Shown here: positions 21,841 to 35,303 of the stretch, piece by piece | How positions within the stretch are numbered: the stretch's first letter is position 1 | Layout: every line of letters starts with the position of its first letter | Assembly (NCBI RefSeq): GCF_011386835.1 | Contig: NC_088799.1 | Span: 72,125,302 to 72,189,301 of the forward strand | DNA length: 64,000 nucleotides | Origin: Chrysemys picta bellii | Lineage: Eukaryota; Chordata; Testudines; Emydidae | Direction of reading: 5' to 3' | Translations under genes and position numbers: made by a program | The notes under the pieces: model-generated | Database searches by the model: none | Seen by the model: the letters and a program-made list of their open reading frames with translations, nothing else | What the model was told of the DNA's origin: nothing

Positions 21841-24800
21841 ATGTGGGCCAGCAAAAGTGCACCAGCATGAGAAGTGGTTACAGCACTCCCTTGGGATGTG
21901 GGAGACCTGGGTTCCAGTTCCTCTGCTCCACTGACTCTTGGTTATTCCAAGTGCAACAACATACAGCTAAATAGAGCCTACTTCAATTCATGTATCAGGA
22001 GGTGCCGGAGAGCACCTATGTAAGTTTTATATTTTTTTAATCTTCTGTAACCAGTTCAAATATGCAGGCACTCCTCTGGGCACACATAATTTTGAAGGGC
22101 TAATGTTCACTAATTTCTGTTCTTGCAGCACTGCAACGTGTCTTTCCACTCAGTCACTATTCTAGTCTTGTTCTACAATCTAGTTATTCGAACAAGATAT
22201 AGTTATGTTCCAATATTTCCAATACAGTATGCAACCATTCACTTGTGTACATTCACAAAACAAATTAAAAAATCAGATCCCTAATTCTGACTGCTGAACT
22301 GGGACAAGTATTTGCTGTTTCAACTAGATAGTTTATTGCGATATGTTTTAGGCTATTCTATACATAGGTTCTAGCCCTGCAATCTGGTTCATGTGGGTGG
22401 AGCCTTGAACCTCTATGGACCCCTGTTGACTTCAGTGGGACTCTAAGCAGCTTGCAAGATAGGATCATTTTTCAGCAAGAGTAAAATATGTTGGATGTTA
22501 CAGTAGTTCCTGTTTAAACTCTTTGCTAAATAAATCCAGTGATCTTTTTTCAACTAAGAAAAAAACATGTATATACATTTTAATATGTATGGGAGAGGTT
22601 TGAAATAAGAATGTGGGTTAATAGTAAAAAGTGGATGAGTAAATTGCTGAGAACATAAGTTGCAAGATGAGTTCTAATTACTCCCTTGTCCAATAAAATA
22701 AATATTGCCTTCAGAAAGACAAAATTATAGGTTATTTTTAATGTAATCTAACCCATCCTCCAGCATGTCCATGATGGTGTGCTGAATGTAGAACCCTAGC
22801 AATGCTGGATGAGTCTAAATTTGACCTAATCCTCTGTAGAATTAGTGCATGTCAGTACCAAATAATAAAGAGGAACAGATGCCAGGCTCATATTAAAGAA
22901 ACTGTGAGTCTTCAGGGTTGAGTTTTGCAGTGAACTACTTCTGAGGGCAATGTGTTGAGACATTTCTGTTGATCTCTTTGACATGTATTTTGGTGTTGGA
23001 GAAATCTTTAGTGCAACTTGATTGTGCACTGAGGAAATGATTTTTTTCTGAAAAAGAAAACAGTGATGGAAATATCAAGAAGTTTGAGAGGAGAAGCCAA
23101 GTTGTTTCAATGTTCTCATTTTCTAAGAAGCTAAGAGAACAGAATATCTGGCCTTTAAAATTAAACAAGCAAGCTATGGAACTTAACAAACTACCCAAGC
23201 CTAGAAAGTAGCACAGTGCTACTAATTACATTTTGCTACAGCATTATAAGCTTGTCAAGACATTAAGTAAATGAGAGACTACAATCAAGTCAGTAAGTAC
23301 AAACCTGTAAGGACACAAGAGAATATTACAGGCTTTTAGGAAAGGAAAGATCTTAAAAACAAGTAGTGACTATTTTCTGAAATACAGTCAGGTAAACTAA
23401 AATATTTCTTGATTATCTTTTTTCCAAAAAGAAAAAGCAATAATGTTAAAAGAATCAATATCTCATGTAAACCTAGTATTGCAGTGATGGCCTAATTGTT
23501 TTGAAGCACAATCATTGATACTGTACTTTTCCTCAGGGAGACAGGACAACCTGAGATGTTTGTAACATCTTGCACAATGGTCACTCTTACTAAGTCAATA
23601 TTTAAAATAGTGACCACAGCTGCTATTCTCCCTTAGTATGGAGGAAACCTGTAGTATATCAGATATTCACTGAATGTTGATTATTGCCAAATGCTATTTT
23701 TTCCAGTTATTTAAACTGAAGCACAGAGAAGTTAAGTGACATCCCCAAGGTGAATCAACTGGGGTATGAACTCATTATTGCTTCTAGGATTTAAAGTGTG
23801 ATGATTAATTAGGCTTGTGTATCCTGCAAAATGAAAATATCTTCACAAGTGATTGACTATATCACCTGATAAGTGAAAAAGAATGCAATGACAAAGTGCA
23901 AAGCATTAGATATATCACATAATTTTGGCAATCCTATCCTCACTGCTGCTTTTCATTCTGCTGTTTAGACCTCTACTTTCTTTTGAAATAAAGAAAATCA
24001 TAGAATATGCAGTACAGTAAAGTATAGAATAATAAAAAAATAAGGAAAATGCTGTTTACTCTTACAATTATTTTAAGGCAGTGATGAAAACCTCAATCTT
24101 TGAATATTGCATGCTGAACACACAAAATGGGTTCATTGTTGCTTTTTGAAGGTTCAGTAAATTCCATGATTAACTAAAGGAAAATTCCTGAATAAACTAA
24201 AGGTAGCAGATATTGAAGTAAATATCTATTTGACACTACAGTAGAATACACACAAAAATATATATTGTACTTGTTAACAAGCAGCGATCTAGTATGTGTC
24301 CTAAGATATCAAACTATTTAAATACTAAAATTAATAAACATATTGTAATTTATTTTGAGATATGAGTCCTGCTAACGTTCATTTGAATGGGACTACTCCC
24401 ATGAGTGAAGGGAGCAAGATTTGTCTGAAAATTTACAAGGAACTGAGACGTTAGGTCCTGAACATGACCTTATTTAGTATAACAGGAAAACTAAAACCAT
24501 TAAAATTGTTTTCTGCTGTTCTCCACAATTCAAACGTGTCTGTGAGAGGTATGCAACACATCTAAAATGATTCCAAAAACAGGAGGAAAATCTAACCTAA
24601 CACACTGCATGATTGTCCCACCTAGTACTTGTACTGACCCCATTGTCTTTCTGTGTTAAATTAAGAAACAGATGAATAAGAATTTCAACAACGGTGGACT
24701 GCTACAAACCATCACAAGAGCAGTCTCAAGAGTGAATAAATGTTACGCTAAAGTATCTTGCTGATGTTTATAATACAGATCAAGTGCAACACCCTTCTCT

Positions 24801-25444
24801 AAAACACTTTAAATTAACAGAAGATTATTAATGGGACAGTAACTTTTCAGAATATATGTCAAACAGTGATATTTTAGGTGGATAATAATAGTGACCATTT
24901 TGATAAAAATTGGAAAGCAACCAGCTATTGGAGAAGTTTTTGAGTGTTGGAGACCAGATGTGAGAAATATTCAGGAAACAAGTACTAGGTCTAATTCAAG
25001 GTTTACTAGATCATCAGAAAATATGGGGAATGGTAGCATGATATGCTTTTCCTAAATCAAAAATAGAATGGTACTATAGACCTCAGGTCCTTCTTGTATA
25101 ATGTGAAGTAGTAGCTCAGAATCATTGATAGTCTAGTCTTTGACCCCTATCTTCATTATTCAATGCTTGTCCATGTACTGTGAAGAACTACAATCTTCAT
25201 TTTGATGCTGGGTGATCAGTAATATTGAGGTGTGAGTAATAAACTTCAGGGGCAACTAAGCTATTCAAAATATCAGCAAAAACAGGTTTTTCCCCTATTC
25301 CCTTTGCTGTAATATCTAGTTACACAGAATTCACTTACAGATAGTGAAGCAAAAGGAAACTGCTACTCTATATTCTGCAAAGTGATTGCTGAGCATTTAA
25401 GGCATGATCCAAAGTGCACTGAAGTCAGTGGAAAGATTCCCCTT
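21841..25444. other. Unique sequence; old SINE fragments only
   Basis: No gene recognised over 3.6 kb. A second tRNA-like stretch lies at about 21865-21930 ('gggagacctgggttccagtt'). 23700-23795 resembles MIR on the minus strand. 22425-22465 and 24385-24420 carry the 'tgacttcagtgggact'-type block of a recurrent short repeat. Confidence 0.45.
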
Positions 25445-27906
25445 GACAATTGCACTGTATGTAAGAGAGCAGTATGATTTCTCAGAGCTCCAGTATGAAA
25501 CTGGAGAAAAGCCTGTTGAGAATCTTTGGGTTAAGTTTAGAAGCGAGAGTAACACGGGTGATGTTGTGGTGGGCGCATGCTATAGACCAGAAGGATGTGG
25601 TGGACAAGTTTTTTTTCAGACAATTAACTGAAGTTTCCAGAACACATGCCCTGGTTATAATGGGGGACTTCAATCACCCTGACATCTGCTGGGAGAGCAA
25701 TACAGCAGTGCACAGACAATCCAGTAAGTTTTTGGAGAGTGTTGGGGACAACTTCCTTCTGCAACTACTGGAGGAACCAACCAGGGGCTGTCTCCTCTTG
25801 ACCTGCTGCTTACAAACAGGGAAGAATTGGTAGGGAAAGTAGAAGTGGGTGGCAACCTGGGCAGCAGTGACCATGAGATGGTTGAGTTCAGGATCCTCAA
25901 AAAAGGAAGAAAGGAGAGTAGCCAAATATGGACCCTGTACTTCAGAAATGCAGACTTTGCTTCCTTTAGGGAACTGATGGGCAGGATCTCCTGGGAGGCT
26001 AATATGAGGGGGAAAGAAGTCCAGGAAAGCTGGCTGTATTTTAAAGAAATCTTATTGATGGCACAGGAACAAACCATCCTGATGTGCAGAAAGAATAGCA
26101 AATATGGCAGGCGACTAGCTTGACTTAACAGTGAAATCTTCAGTGAGCTTAAACACAAAAAGGAAGCTTACAAGAAGTGGAAACTTGGACAGATGACTGG
26201 GGGGAAGATAAAAATATTGCTCAAGCATGCAGGGGTGTAATCAGGAAGGCCAATACATAAGTGGAGTTGCAGCTAGCAAGGGATGTGAAGGGTAACAAGA
26301 AAGGTTTCTACAGGTATGTTAGCAACAAGAAAAAGGTCAGGGAAAGGGTGGGACCCTTAATGAATGGGGGAGGCAACCTAGTGACAGATCATGTGGAAAA
26401 AGCTGAAGTACCCAATGCTTTTTTCGCTCCGGTCTTCACAGATAAGGTCAACTCCCACACTGCTGTCCTGGGCAACACAGTATGGGGAGGAGATGAGCAG
26501 CCCTCAGTGGTGAAGGAACAGGTTAAGGACTATTTAGAAAGGCTGGACATGCAGAAGTCCATGGGTCCAGATCTAATGCATCTGAGGGTGCTGAGGGAAT
26601 TGGCTGATGTGATTGCAGAGCCATTGGCCATTATCTTTGAAAACTCGTGGTGATCGAGGGAGGTCCTGAATGACTGAAAAAAGGCAAATATAGTGCCCAT
26701 CTTTGAAAAAGGGAAGAAGGAGAACCCGGGGAAATACAGCCTCACCTCAGTCCCTGGAAAAATCATGGAGCAGGTCCTCAAGGAAACCATTTTGAAGCAC
26801 TTGGAGGAGAGGAAGGTGATTAGGAACAGTCAACGTGGATTCACCAAGGGCAAGTCATGACTGACCAACCTGATTGCCTTCTATGATGAGACAACTGGCT
26901 CTGTGGATATGGGGAAAGCAGTGGATGTGATATATCTTGACTTTATCAAAGCTTTTGATATGGTTTCCCACAGTATTCTTGCCAGCAAGCTGAAGTAGTA
27001 TGAATTGGATGAATGGACAATAAAGTGGATAGAAAGCTGGCTAGATTGTCGGGCTCAATGGGTAGTGATCAACGGCTCGATGTCTAGTTTGCAGCCAGTA
27101 TCAAGCGGACTGCCTCAGGTATCGGTCCTGGGGCTGATTTTGTTCAACAACTTTATTAATGATCTGGATGGTGGGATGGATTGCACCCTCAGGAAGTTAA
27201 CAGATGACACTAAGCTGTGGGGAGAGGTAGATATGCTGGAGGGTAGGTATAGGGTCCAGAGTGGCCTAGACAAATTGGTGGATTGGGCCAAAAGAAATCT
27301 AAGTTTCAACAAGGACAAGTGCAGAGTCCTGCACTTAGGATGGAAGACTCCCATGCACTGCTACAGGCTGGGGACCGACTGGCTAAACAGCAGTTCTGCA
27401 GAAAAGGACCTGGGGATTACAGTGACTGAGAAGCTGGATATGAGTCAGCAGTGTGCCCTTGTTGCCAAGAAGGCTAATGGCATATTGGCTGCATTAGTAG
27501 GAGCATTGCCAGCAGATCAAGGGAAGTGATTATTCCCCTCTATTCGGCATTGGTTAGGCCACATCTGGAGTATTGCATACAGTTTTGCCCCCCCCACTAC
27601 AGAAAGGATGTGGACAAATTGGAGAGAGTCCAGCGGAGGGCAACAAAAATGATCAGAGGGCTGGAGCACGTGACTTACAAGGAGAGGCTGAGGGAACTGG
27701 GCTTGTTTAGTCTGCAGAAGAGAAGAGTGAGGGGGGATTTGATAGCAGCCTTCAGCTACCTAAAGGGGGGTTCCAAAGAAGATGGAGCTCGGCTGTTCTC
27801 GGTGGTGGCAGAAGACAGAACAAGGAGCAGTGGTCTCAAGTTGCAGTGGGGGTGGTCTAGGTTGGCTATTACAAAACACTATTTCACTAGAAGGGTGGTA
27901 GGGTGA
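25445..27906 (+). pseudogene. CR1 ORF2 remnant in the decayed copy
   Basis: Broken ORF2 in at least four frame segments (about 25474-25833, 26261-26653, 27005-27529, 27526-27906). The catalytic region is altered: the usual FADD is not intact, since 'RKLTDDTKLWG' replaces the phenylalanine-alanine pair. The segment joins and in-frame stops show an inactive copy. The closest relative in the window is the short CR1 at 32486-33052 (shared '[11 protein letters not shown]'/'[11 protein letters not shown]' and 'LQKRR' blocks), so both likely come from one subfamily. Confidence 0.85.
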
Positions 27907-28021
27907 CCAGACATCAAATGTGAAAAATCGGGATGGGGGTAGGGGGTAATAGGAGCCTATAAAAGAAAAAGACACAAAAATCGGTACTGTCCCTATAAAA
28001 TCAGGACATCTGGTCACCCTA
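27899..28021. mobile_element. 123-bp hAT-type miniature element
   Basis: Terminal inverted repeats TAGGGTGACCAGA and TCTGGTCACCCTA. Flanked by 8-bp duplications with one mismatch (aagggtgg 27891-27898, gagggtgg 28022-28029). The empty site can be seen in the related CR1 near 32855 ('aggagggtggtgaagcactg'). No coding content. Confidence 0.85.
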
Positions 28022-28213
28022 GAGGGTGGTGAAGCACTGGAATGGGTTACCTAGGGAGGTGGTGGAATCTCCATTCTTAGAGGTTTTTAAGGCCTGGCTT
28101 GACAATGCCTTGGCTGGGATGATTTAGTTGGTGTTGATCCTGCTTTGAGTAGGGGATTGGACTAGATGACCTCCTAAAGTCTTTTCCAACCCTAATCTTC
28201 TATGATTCTATGA

Positions 28214-29751
28214 CAGCTATGGGTTTTAGATCAGACCCTTGGTTTCATAGTCATCTGATTTCTAAGGGTGCTAGGAAATGACACTTTCTCCAAATTATTT
28301 AGAACACTATTATTTAGTGTCAGTGTTCAGTGTGCCCCAAATTGTCAATAAACAAAATATAGAGGTCACAATCTGCCCTAAATTATAGAGGTCACAGAAG
28401 GTAGTGGATTAATGATATGGATTATGTACAATGAATGTATTAGTTTAGTTTAAAAAATTCCATTTAATAGATTGGAAAGACTAAGTAAAAACAACAGAAG
28501 TATTTATCATTGTAACTTCTACCATGAGTTTTTATTTTTAACGTTCATATTCTGGAAATGTCAACTAACTGAAAGACAAATGCTCAGAAGCTACCAGTTA
28601 ATGAATACAAATCTTGCCTTCTCAGTTCTGACATTAAATTATCAATTTATCATATTAGGATTTATTAGCCAGATCAAGTAAGGGGCTTATTTGATATAGT
28701 GCCAATTTGATACAAACATAACACATAATAGAGCTTGTAAAACACTTCTTAGTTTTATTTCTTATCATTTTAAAATTTTATAAAACTTTATTAAAAGTAT
28801 TAGGAAATATTACAAGAATCTGCCAATATTGGATGAATATTTGACTTTGTCTGCCCTTTCTCTGGGTGTGAGAATAAAATAGAATTTATGCAAGTGATAA
28901 ATGTGTGCTGTTTGCTTCTGTTTATTAAGTATTAATCTATGACTCTCTTTTCTTTTACCTCTGATAACCTGTGTGGAAAAAATATTTTTTTAATTTCGTT
29001 ATCAGCTGAGTTTCAAAATCAAAGCTTGATGCAGCAGTTACTTTTATAGGTTTAAAGTAAACTTATAGCTTACAAAAGACACCAGATTTGCAAACATTTA
29101 TGCTTAAATTTACACATGTGGGTTGTCTCAGTGATTGAAATGATGGCAACTCCCCAGTATCAACATGTTCAGCCATCTTGGTAACTTTCTTTTTAATTTG
29201 AGTCATACTTGTGGCCCATGAAAGTGAAGTTGGTCCAGAACATAGTATTAGACCAACTGATTGATGGCAGAAGCCAGGTAGATAGAAGGAAGGGAGAATT
29301 GAGTGAGTGGGACTGTTTTGGTGCATAAATTAAGCATCTATTCAAGTGTGTGCAGGATCAGGGCTTTGAAGAATAAAGTCCCTTTTTTATCCAGCATGGG
29401 GAGCAACAATTTGAGCTACTCTGATTGCATTTTCAACTCTTGCCTGAAGGGCTTGCTTCTAGGGACAACAGTTTTTGTTCCCATCCAGTCTGAGCCTGTT
29501 TCCTGACATGGCTATATGGGATAACAGTGATGGTTTGTTGAGGGGGGTCATATTAAAACTGTGTTCCTGGAGCATGATATACCTAATAATAATAACCAAT
29601 CTAGAGAGAGAGAGTAAAGATAAATCTAAAATACATAAGTACATAAGTATAACAAACAGTAAAAAGCAAAGCAAGAATTAATTTGTGAATAAATGTCAGT
29701 TATGTAGAAAGAGGTGAACTAGTTTCCTAGGCCTATTCCAAAGGCAATGCA
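28214..29751. other. Unique AT-rich sequence
   Basis: No gene, RNA or clear repeat found. Open frames are short and unsupported. Confidence 0.45.
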
Positions 29752-29925
29752 GAGTTATCTAATGCATACAGCACTGGACTGGGTCTTAGCAGAGCCAGGA
29801 ATAGAACCCAAGTCTCCTATTGGATGACCTGGTGCAAGTCATTAAAAAGAAATCTGTGCCTCAGTTTCACTATCTGTAAAATAGATGATAACTTCCTTTG
29901 TAAAGTGTGTTGAGGTCTACCAATG
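29752..29925 (+). repeat. MIR-like SINE
   Basis: Shows the core and tail of MIR: 'acagcactggactgggtctt' at the left, then 'tgacctggtgcaagtcatt', 'tgcctcagtttcactatctg', 'taaaatagatgataac'. Strongly diverged. Confidence 0.7.
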
Positions 29926-30814
29926 GAAAAAAAAAACATGAAAGAAGAAAAGTCCACCTATATTGAGATGATATAGATCTCATTTGGTGTAAATACATGT
30001 ATATTTTTATTTAAACCTGAGAAAAGACCACAAGGAATGTAGTAAGAAAAGTAGGTCTGAGCATGAGGAAATTGTTAGACGGTTTCACATAGAACAGGAA
30101 TGCTTCCAGCTAGTACCTATAACCTTCAGTTCTAGCCATAAGTATAGCAGGTATCCTTGCCTGTGAGCAATTCTTCATGAGAAAGGTTTTGTTTTCAGTA
30201 TTGAGTTCACTTTATTCTAAACAAGTAAAAATGTCTGTGTATCCATCTGGAACAACACAGAGATTAAAGATAAAGATGGGAAAATTTAGTGGTTACTTTC
30301 CATGGCAAATTTGTAGCATTCTCACAGCTGCAAAAGAAATATAACATTGAAAGGACCCCATTATGGAAATATATGAAGGTAAGAGACAGTCAATTAAATT
30401 CTGGTGTTTAGTGGAGCCAGCACAATAAGTAAATCTGAGAATCTCAATTATGTGGTTTGACTTGACACACTGTAAGGAAACCTTGTTATGTACACATATG
30501 AATGGTTGATTCATCAATAACTACTTCAAAAGAGTAAATATCTGACTGTCACAAGAAACAAGGAGGATTTGCAAAGAATTATATCTATATTAAGTATTTT
30601 GAAGAATCCTCTCACTGCGCTGAACACAACAGTTTAAACCTTGATCCTGCAGTTGGACATGAGTAACTTTTTGCAAACCTGAGTAGTTCTTGAGAGTTAA
30701 GTGGGACTATGCCTGTGACTAAAGTTATACACCTGGTTAAGTATTTTCAGGGCCTTAGTCTCTATCTATCTGAGATAATTATACTGCCTCCATAGTATCT
30801 CAGCACCTCACCAT
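29926..30814. other. Unique sequence
   Basis: No gene recognised. 30640-30740 has the 'gatcctgcagttggacatga' start of the short palindromic repeat family that also occurs near 54610-54900. Confidence 0.4.
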
Positions 30815-30995
30815 CTTTAATGTAGTTATGTTCACAAAGCCTTGGTTTGTAGGAAAGTGCTAATCTTCATTTTACAGATGGGAATTGAAGTGCATAATCT
30901 GTGTTTTGCTTAGGGTCATATAAGATGTCTGAGACAGAACAAGGAATTGAACCTGGTTCTGCCACAACCCAATCCTGTAGCCATTGGACCACCCT
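30815..30995 (-). repeat. MIR-like SINE, minus strand
   Basis: Reads, on +, 'cttcattttacagatgggaa' ... 'gaattgaacctggttctgcc' ... 'gtagccattggaccaccctt', the inverted order of a MIR. Diverged. Confidence 0.7.
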
Positions 30996-32485
30996 TCCTC
31001 CCACATTAATAACATGTAAGAGAAAACTTAGCTCCTTTTCTCTGCAGCACCTCTCTTTCTCCTTTTCTTTGGACCTCTGGGTGATCTGCATTGGCTCAAA
31101 TTTAATTCAAAGTAGTCGGTAGGATGTTGTTGGGTCAAGAAGTGTTTTTTCCTGGTAGATATCACTCCCAGACTGTTGAGTGTAAATATGTTTAAGAAAT
31201 ATGGTTAAGTGAATAGTTCCCTCAGAGAGATGCTCTGGGGTTGCCAGGTTATTTTAAGTTGCTGGCAATACATTCTTGCCATGGTAAATCTGATTTTGTG
31301 TGCTGATCTATCTCATGATCCTTTGTTCTTTGTCCATAACTATGATGGAAATAAGGGATCTATCTGCCCCTTGGAGAGAGAAAATATACTCAGAGCACCA
31401 AAATGGCCACGAATATTATCTTGCAAAAATGGAACTGTAATTTCTATCCAGTACAAGCTGAATAATACAGCAACTCTGGAGAATTTCCTTTTCTTTGTAA
31501 ATCAGAGCTTTGTTGCCTTTGAGGAAATAGCATTCATAGGCATAGATGATTAAAATACTGTACAGAAGTGATAACCAAGAACTGTCATGGTCTATATGAG
31601 GACTCTACATGGTGTCATTTTTCTGATCCTCTTTCCTTTTTCTCCCCATCATTTTCTTGCTACTTAGTTTCAATTCTTGAATACAGCTGATGAAAATGGA
31701 TTTTGTTTGTAATATGGGAATAATTGTCTCTGATTCACTAATACAGTAGGGACCTGCCTTTCTGAAATACTTAGCACTTTAGAACTCCATTTGAAGTCAG
31801 TGGGAGCTGTTTGGATAGGTACCTCTGAAAATCAGGCTCAATATGTGTCTCAAATTTATTTCCACAAAATGTATATTTTTATTTAAATACATGTTTATGA
31901 ATGGGAGGAACTGGGAGAGCAGCTGGATACCATTTTACAAGGGATCATGATGAGCCAAACGGGTCAAGCAATAGGCTGAGTTCACCTGTGGGCTGTTTAG
32001 ATCTTGTAAAAACCTTATTTGGAGAATACAGGGAAGCAGGAAAGTTGTCAAATGAAACATTCCCTGCAAGCTTTTTACCAAAAACAAATCCCCTGAGCAT
32101 TTTCCTTACAGGGCATTTCTCTCTAGAGCGAGAGAGTCCTCAGAGGAATTTATTTATGGTATAATATTATTGAGTCTTAATGGTACATTGCATTTTTGTC
32201 TGATTTGTGAGCTGCTTTGCATAGACAGCCCAGCACACATCAGCATGGAACAGTTGTAGACTTCATTGCCTGTTTTACTCCATGACACAGGTATGTGTGC
32301 TGGGGCATGGTGCTCTGTATGTGGCAGTCTTTAGGACTGCATCCTTCTCACTTGCTTTCTCAGGTTTACCTTCCAACTTGTTAGGTCTGGAAAGTATGTT
32401 CTTTGGGGCTTCTAAGTCTTTCCATAATATATTAATAAAAAAGTGAGGACATGGTCATCCTTTTTAGCTTTTTATGTCTCCCTTT
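30996..32485. other. Unique sequence with an unexplained 114-codon frame
   Basis: The frame at 31209-31553 (+) begins at GTG and has no recognisable domain. It includes a hydrophobic stretch near its start and three N-linked sequons. I see no splice context around it and do not call a gene. The rest is without features; 31780-31840 carries a 'tgaagtcagtgggagct' block of the short repeat family. Confidence 0.35.
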
Positions 32486-33052
32486 GAAAGGACGTTCCCC
32501 TTTATTCGACATTAGTGAGGCCTCATTTGGAATACTGTGTCCAGTTTTGGGCCCCACACTACAAGAAGGATATGGAAAAATTGGAAAGAGTCCAGCGGAG
32601 GGCAACAAAAATGATTAGGGGTCTGGAGCACATGATTTATGAAGAGAGGCTGAGGGAACTGGGATTGTTTAGTCTCCAGAAGAGAAGAATGAGGGGGGAT
32701 TTGATAGCAGCCTTCAAATATCTGAAGGGGGGTTCCAAAGAGGATGGAGCTCAGCTGTTCTCAGTGGTGGCAGATGACAGAACAAGAAGCAATGGTCTCA
32801 AGTTGCAGTGGGGGAGGTCCAGGTTGGATATTAGGAAACACTATTTCACTAGGAGGGTGGTGAAGCACTGGAATGCGTTACCTAGGGAGGTGGTGGAGTC
32901 TCCTTCCTTGGAGGATTTTAAGGCCCGGCTTGTCAAAGCCCTGGCTGGGATGATTTAGTTGATGTTGGTCCTGCTTTGAGCAGGGGGTTGGACTAGATGA
33001 CCTCTTGAGGTCTCTTCCAACCCTGATATTCTATGAGTCTATGATTCTATGA
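32486..33052 (+). mobile_element. CR1 3' fragment (567 bp)
   Basis: A heavily 5'-truncated CR1 with the C-terminal end of ORF2, open from at least 32515 to 32958 (147 codons): '[20 protein letters not shown]', '[15 protein letters not shown]', '[18 protein letters not shown]'. It ends in the 3' UTR with 'ctatgagtctatgattctat'. The coding end is intact, so this copy is younger than the one at 25445-28213. Confidence 0.92.
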
Positions 33053-34230
33053 CGTGTGTGTGCATGCGCATGTGTATGCTTCTGAATGTTTATGAGCATG
33101 TACCCAGAGCCAGGAAGTTGGGGGTATTTATAAATATATTAAAACATATTTATGTCCTCCAGTAGATAAACTAGGGCTGATTCTCTTTAAGACCTAAGGC
33201 ATAGATGAAGCTAAATTTAAGATTATGAGGACTGTTCAGCTAATCAGTTTAACTTTGGTGTAAAGCTAGCTGACTTCTGTGGAGTCATTTCTGATTTATA
33301 CTGATGTAAGTAAAGGAACATTAGGCCCAAGGTGTCTAGGATTTGATCAGATTTTGCTGTCAGAAGTTAAAGCATTCCTTCCATTTTTTCCCCCAGGCAT
33401 TATCCAGCTGTTGAGAATGTTTCTTAGCTTTTCTACATTGTGGGGAAATGTACTCTTTTGGGGGAGTGGGGTGATTTCTAAAGCACAATGTGTTGCACAT
33501 TAATTGATCTGTGTAAACCCTGCTGGTGCACTTTAGCATAGTATTGTTTCAAACAGCACTGTCTTAAAGCACACTAGGGAACCTTTAATTGGTCCACATA
33601 GACCCTGCTGGTGCACACTAATGTTCAACACATTAGTGATCTTTATAAATCATGCCCCCATATATCATTTTACCCCCACCATGTAGACAAGCCTTCAGAG
33701 ACAAAAGGGTCCTTCTCAGAGGGAAGCTGAGGTTTTTAAAAAAATTACATGGATTTAAGCAACCAGAAGGTATTTCAGGTGGCTTTTCAATAGGGCTGAA
33801 TAATGCAGCTTTTTATCAAACAAAACAAATCAGGACTTTTTCTTGTAAACAATGGGCTGATCTGCTTATAAAAGGATGGCACAATATGGCAATTCTCCTC
33901 CTCAGCCAACCACTCACCTTGCACTCTTTCCTCCCCAATAAATATGTGCACACATACATACCTTTCTGCCTCGTCTTGTGTTCCAAAGTAATGACTCATA
34001 CTTAATAGTCTAAATCCTTTCTATGCTGTTAGATGTTGTTTAGGGCCCAGGCCAGGCTCTGCCATTCACGTGTTCCCTGCAGTTTGTCAGTATGGCTACC
34101 TTGTTGTGTTTTTATAACCTAACTTTATTTTTGAGGAGCGGTTATTGGCATCTCTCTCTACCTCCAGCTTGGAGGAGCAGCACGCTGCTTTTCTTTTTTT
34201 TTTTTTTTTGGTCTGGCCCCTACTCTTTGG
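33053..34230. other. Unique sequence with a small tandem duplication
   Basis: 33500-33620 contains two similar blocks, each with 'accctgctggtgcac' (33517 and 33602), about 85 bp apart. No gene recognised. A poly-T run lies at about 34193-34210. Confidence 0.4.
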
Positions 34231-35303
34231 CCTTGACTACACTACAAAGTTTTGTATACACAAATTAAGCTGACTATCAAAAACTGGTATAATTACATTG
34301 TTTGTGCATGTTCACACTACACTCTGTCAGCAGACCGGGTTCACCCTGGGTGCTCTAGCGTCAAGAGTGGAAGCAATGCACTCTGGGTACCTATCCCACT
34401 GTGCTACTCACCACCTTCTGCAGCTAGGAGTTGTGGGAAGGTGGAGTGGATTGCAGTGCATCATGGGTGTGGGCTCAATGTCCATGATGCAGTTCTTTCT
34501 GTCCCATGATTCCATGGTCTTCCGACTGCAGTTCGTGGCATTTTTCAACAGCCCATGTTTACTGCGCACCCACCATCTCTGTATGAAAGGATGAATCTGG
34601 CACTGCTGTCTACGTATCACAGATGGTCATGTAGTATATTATGAGTTCCCAATCTGAACAGGAATCGGAGTTACCTGACCTTCATGTGTGCCATGGAAAG
34701 AAACAACACCAGATTACTTTTGGCATTCACTGTCATGGAGCCCAGTTTCTTATAGAAGTGGCAGGTCTTCTTTGGCACAGCACCAGAGCGACCGTTTGCC
34801 TCCCTTGCTTTCTGGTACATCTGCCTCAGCTGCCTTATTTTTGTACACCCAGAAGTGCTGTAGCCCTTATCCAACAAGCCACAAGGAATCTGCCTCTAGG
34901 TATTGTAGTTCCTATAGCTGGAGCAGAGCTGGGACTGCACAGCCTCCTCCTTCCACAGTGCCAGCAGATCTAACAACTCAGGTGTGTTCCAAGCAGGAGA
35001 GCATTTGCTGCATGCAGCCACAGTGGTCAGCTGAGAAGATGCCCTGGAAACAGGGCAGTGGAGTTTGAATTGCTGAGCAGAGTGGTCAGGATTGCCATTT
35101 ACAGTGACATAACCAAGCGCGGTGTATACACCGACACTTTGTCAATATAACTTTGCTGCAAAAATCTCTATACCTCTTGTTGAGATGGTTTTATTTTGTT
35201 GGCAAAGCAGGAGAGTGTTGTTGGCAGAAGTAGCATTGTAGTAATGTACACCACCACTGTTTTGTTGATGAAACAAAACTGGGTAGTGTAGACAAGGCCT
35301 TCG
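34231..35303. mobile_element. Non-autonomous DNA transposon, about 1.07 kb
   Basis: Ends are inverted copies: 'ggccttgactacactac' at the left and 'gtagtgtagacaaggcc' at the right. The interior has no transposase. Open frames near 34252-34620 and 34641-35068 show no domain. The superfamily is unclear because I could not define the target duplication. Confidence 0.65.

Larger units (their letters stand above)
25445..28213 (+). mobile_element. CR1 LINE, decayed 5'-truncated copy
   Basis: Begins inside the endonuclease ('[13 protein letters not shown]', near 25660), passes through the linker and RT ('[13 protein letters not shown]', '[14 protein letters not shown]', '[14 protein letters not shown]' with substitutions), then the palm ('DDTKLWG', near 27205) and C-terminus ('[11 protein letters not shown]', near 27555). 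It ends in the CR1 3' UTR with 'ttctatgattctatga'. It carries many stops and frameshifts. A 123-bp hAT-type element (27899-28021) splits the 3' coding end. Confidence 0.9.

Noticed and set aside
31209..31553. A 114-codon frame with a hydrophobic start and glycosylation sequons
   Set aside because: It starts at GTG, has no splice context, no recognised domain and no partner; a frame of this length is expected by chance in a window of this size.
34641..35068. 110- and 126-codon frames
   Set aside because: They lie inside the terminal-inverted-repeat element at 34231-35303 and show no transposase or other domain.
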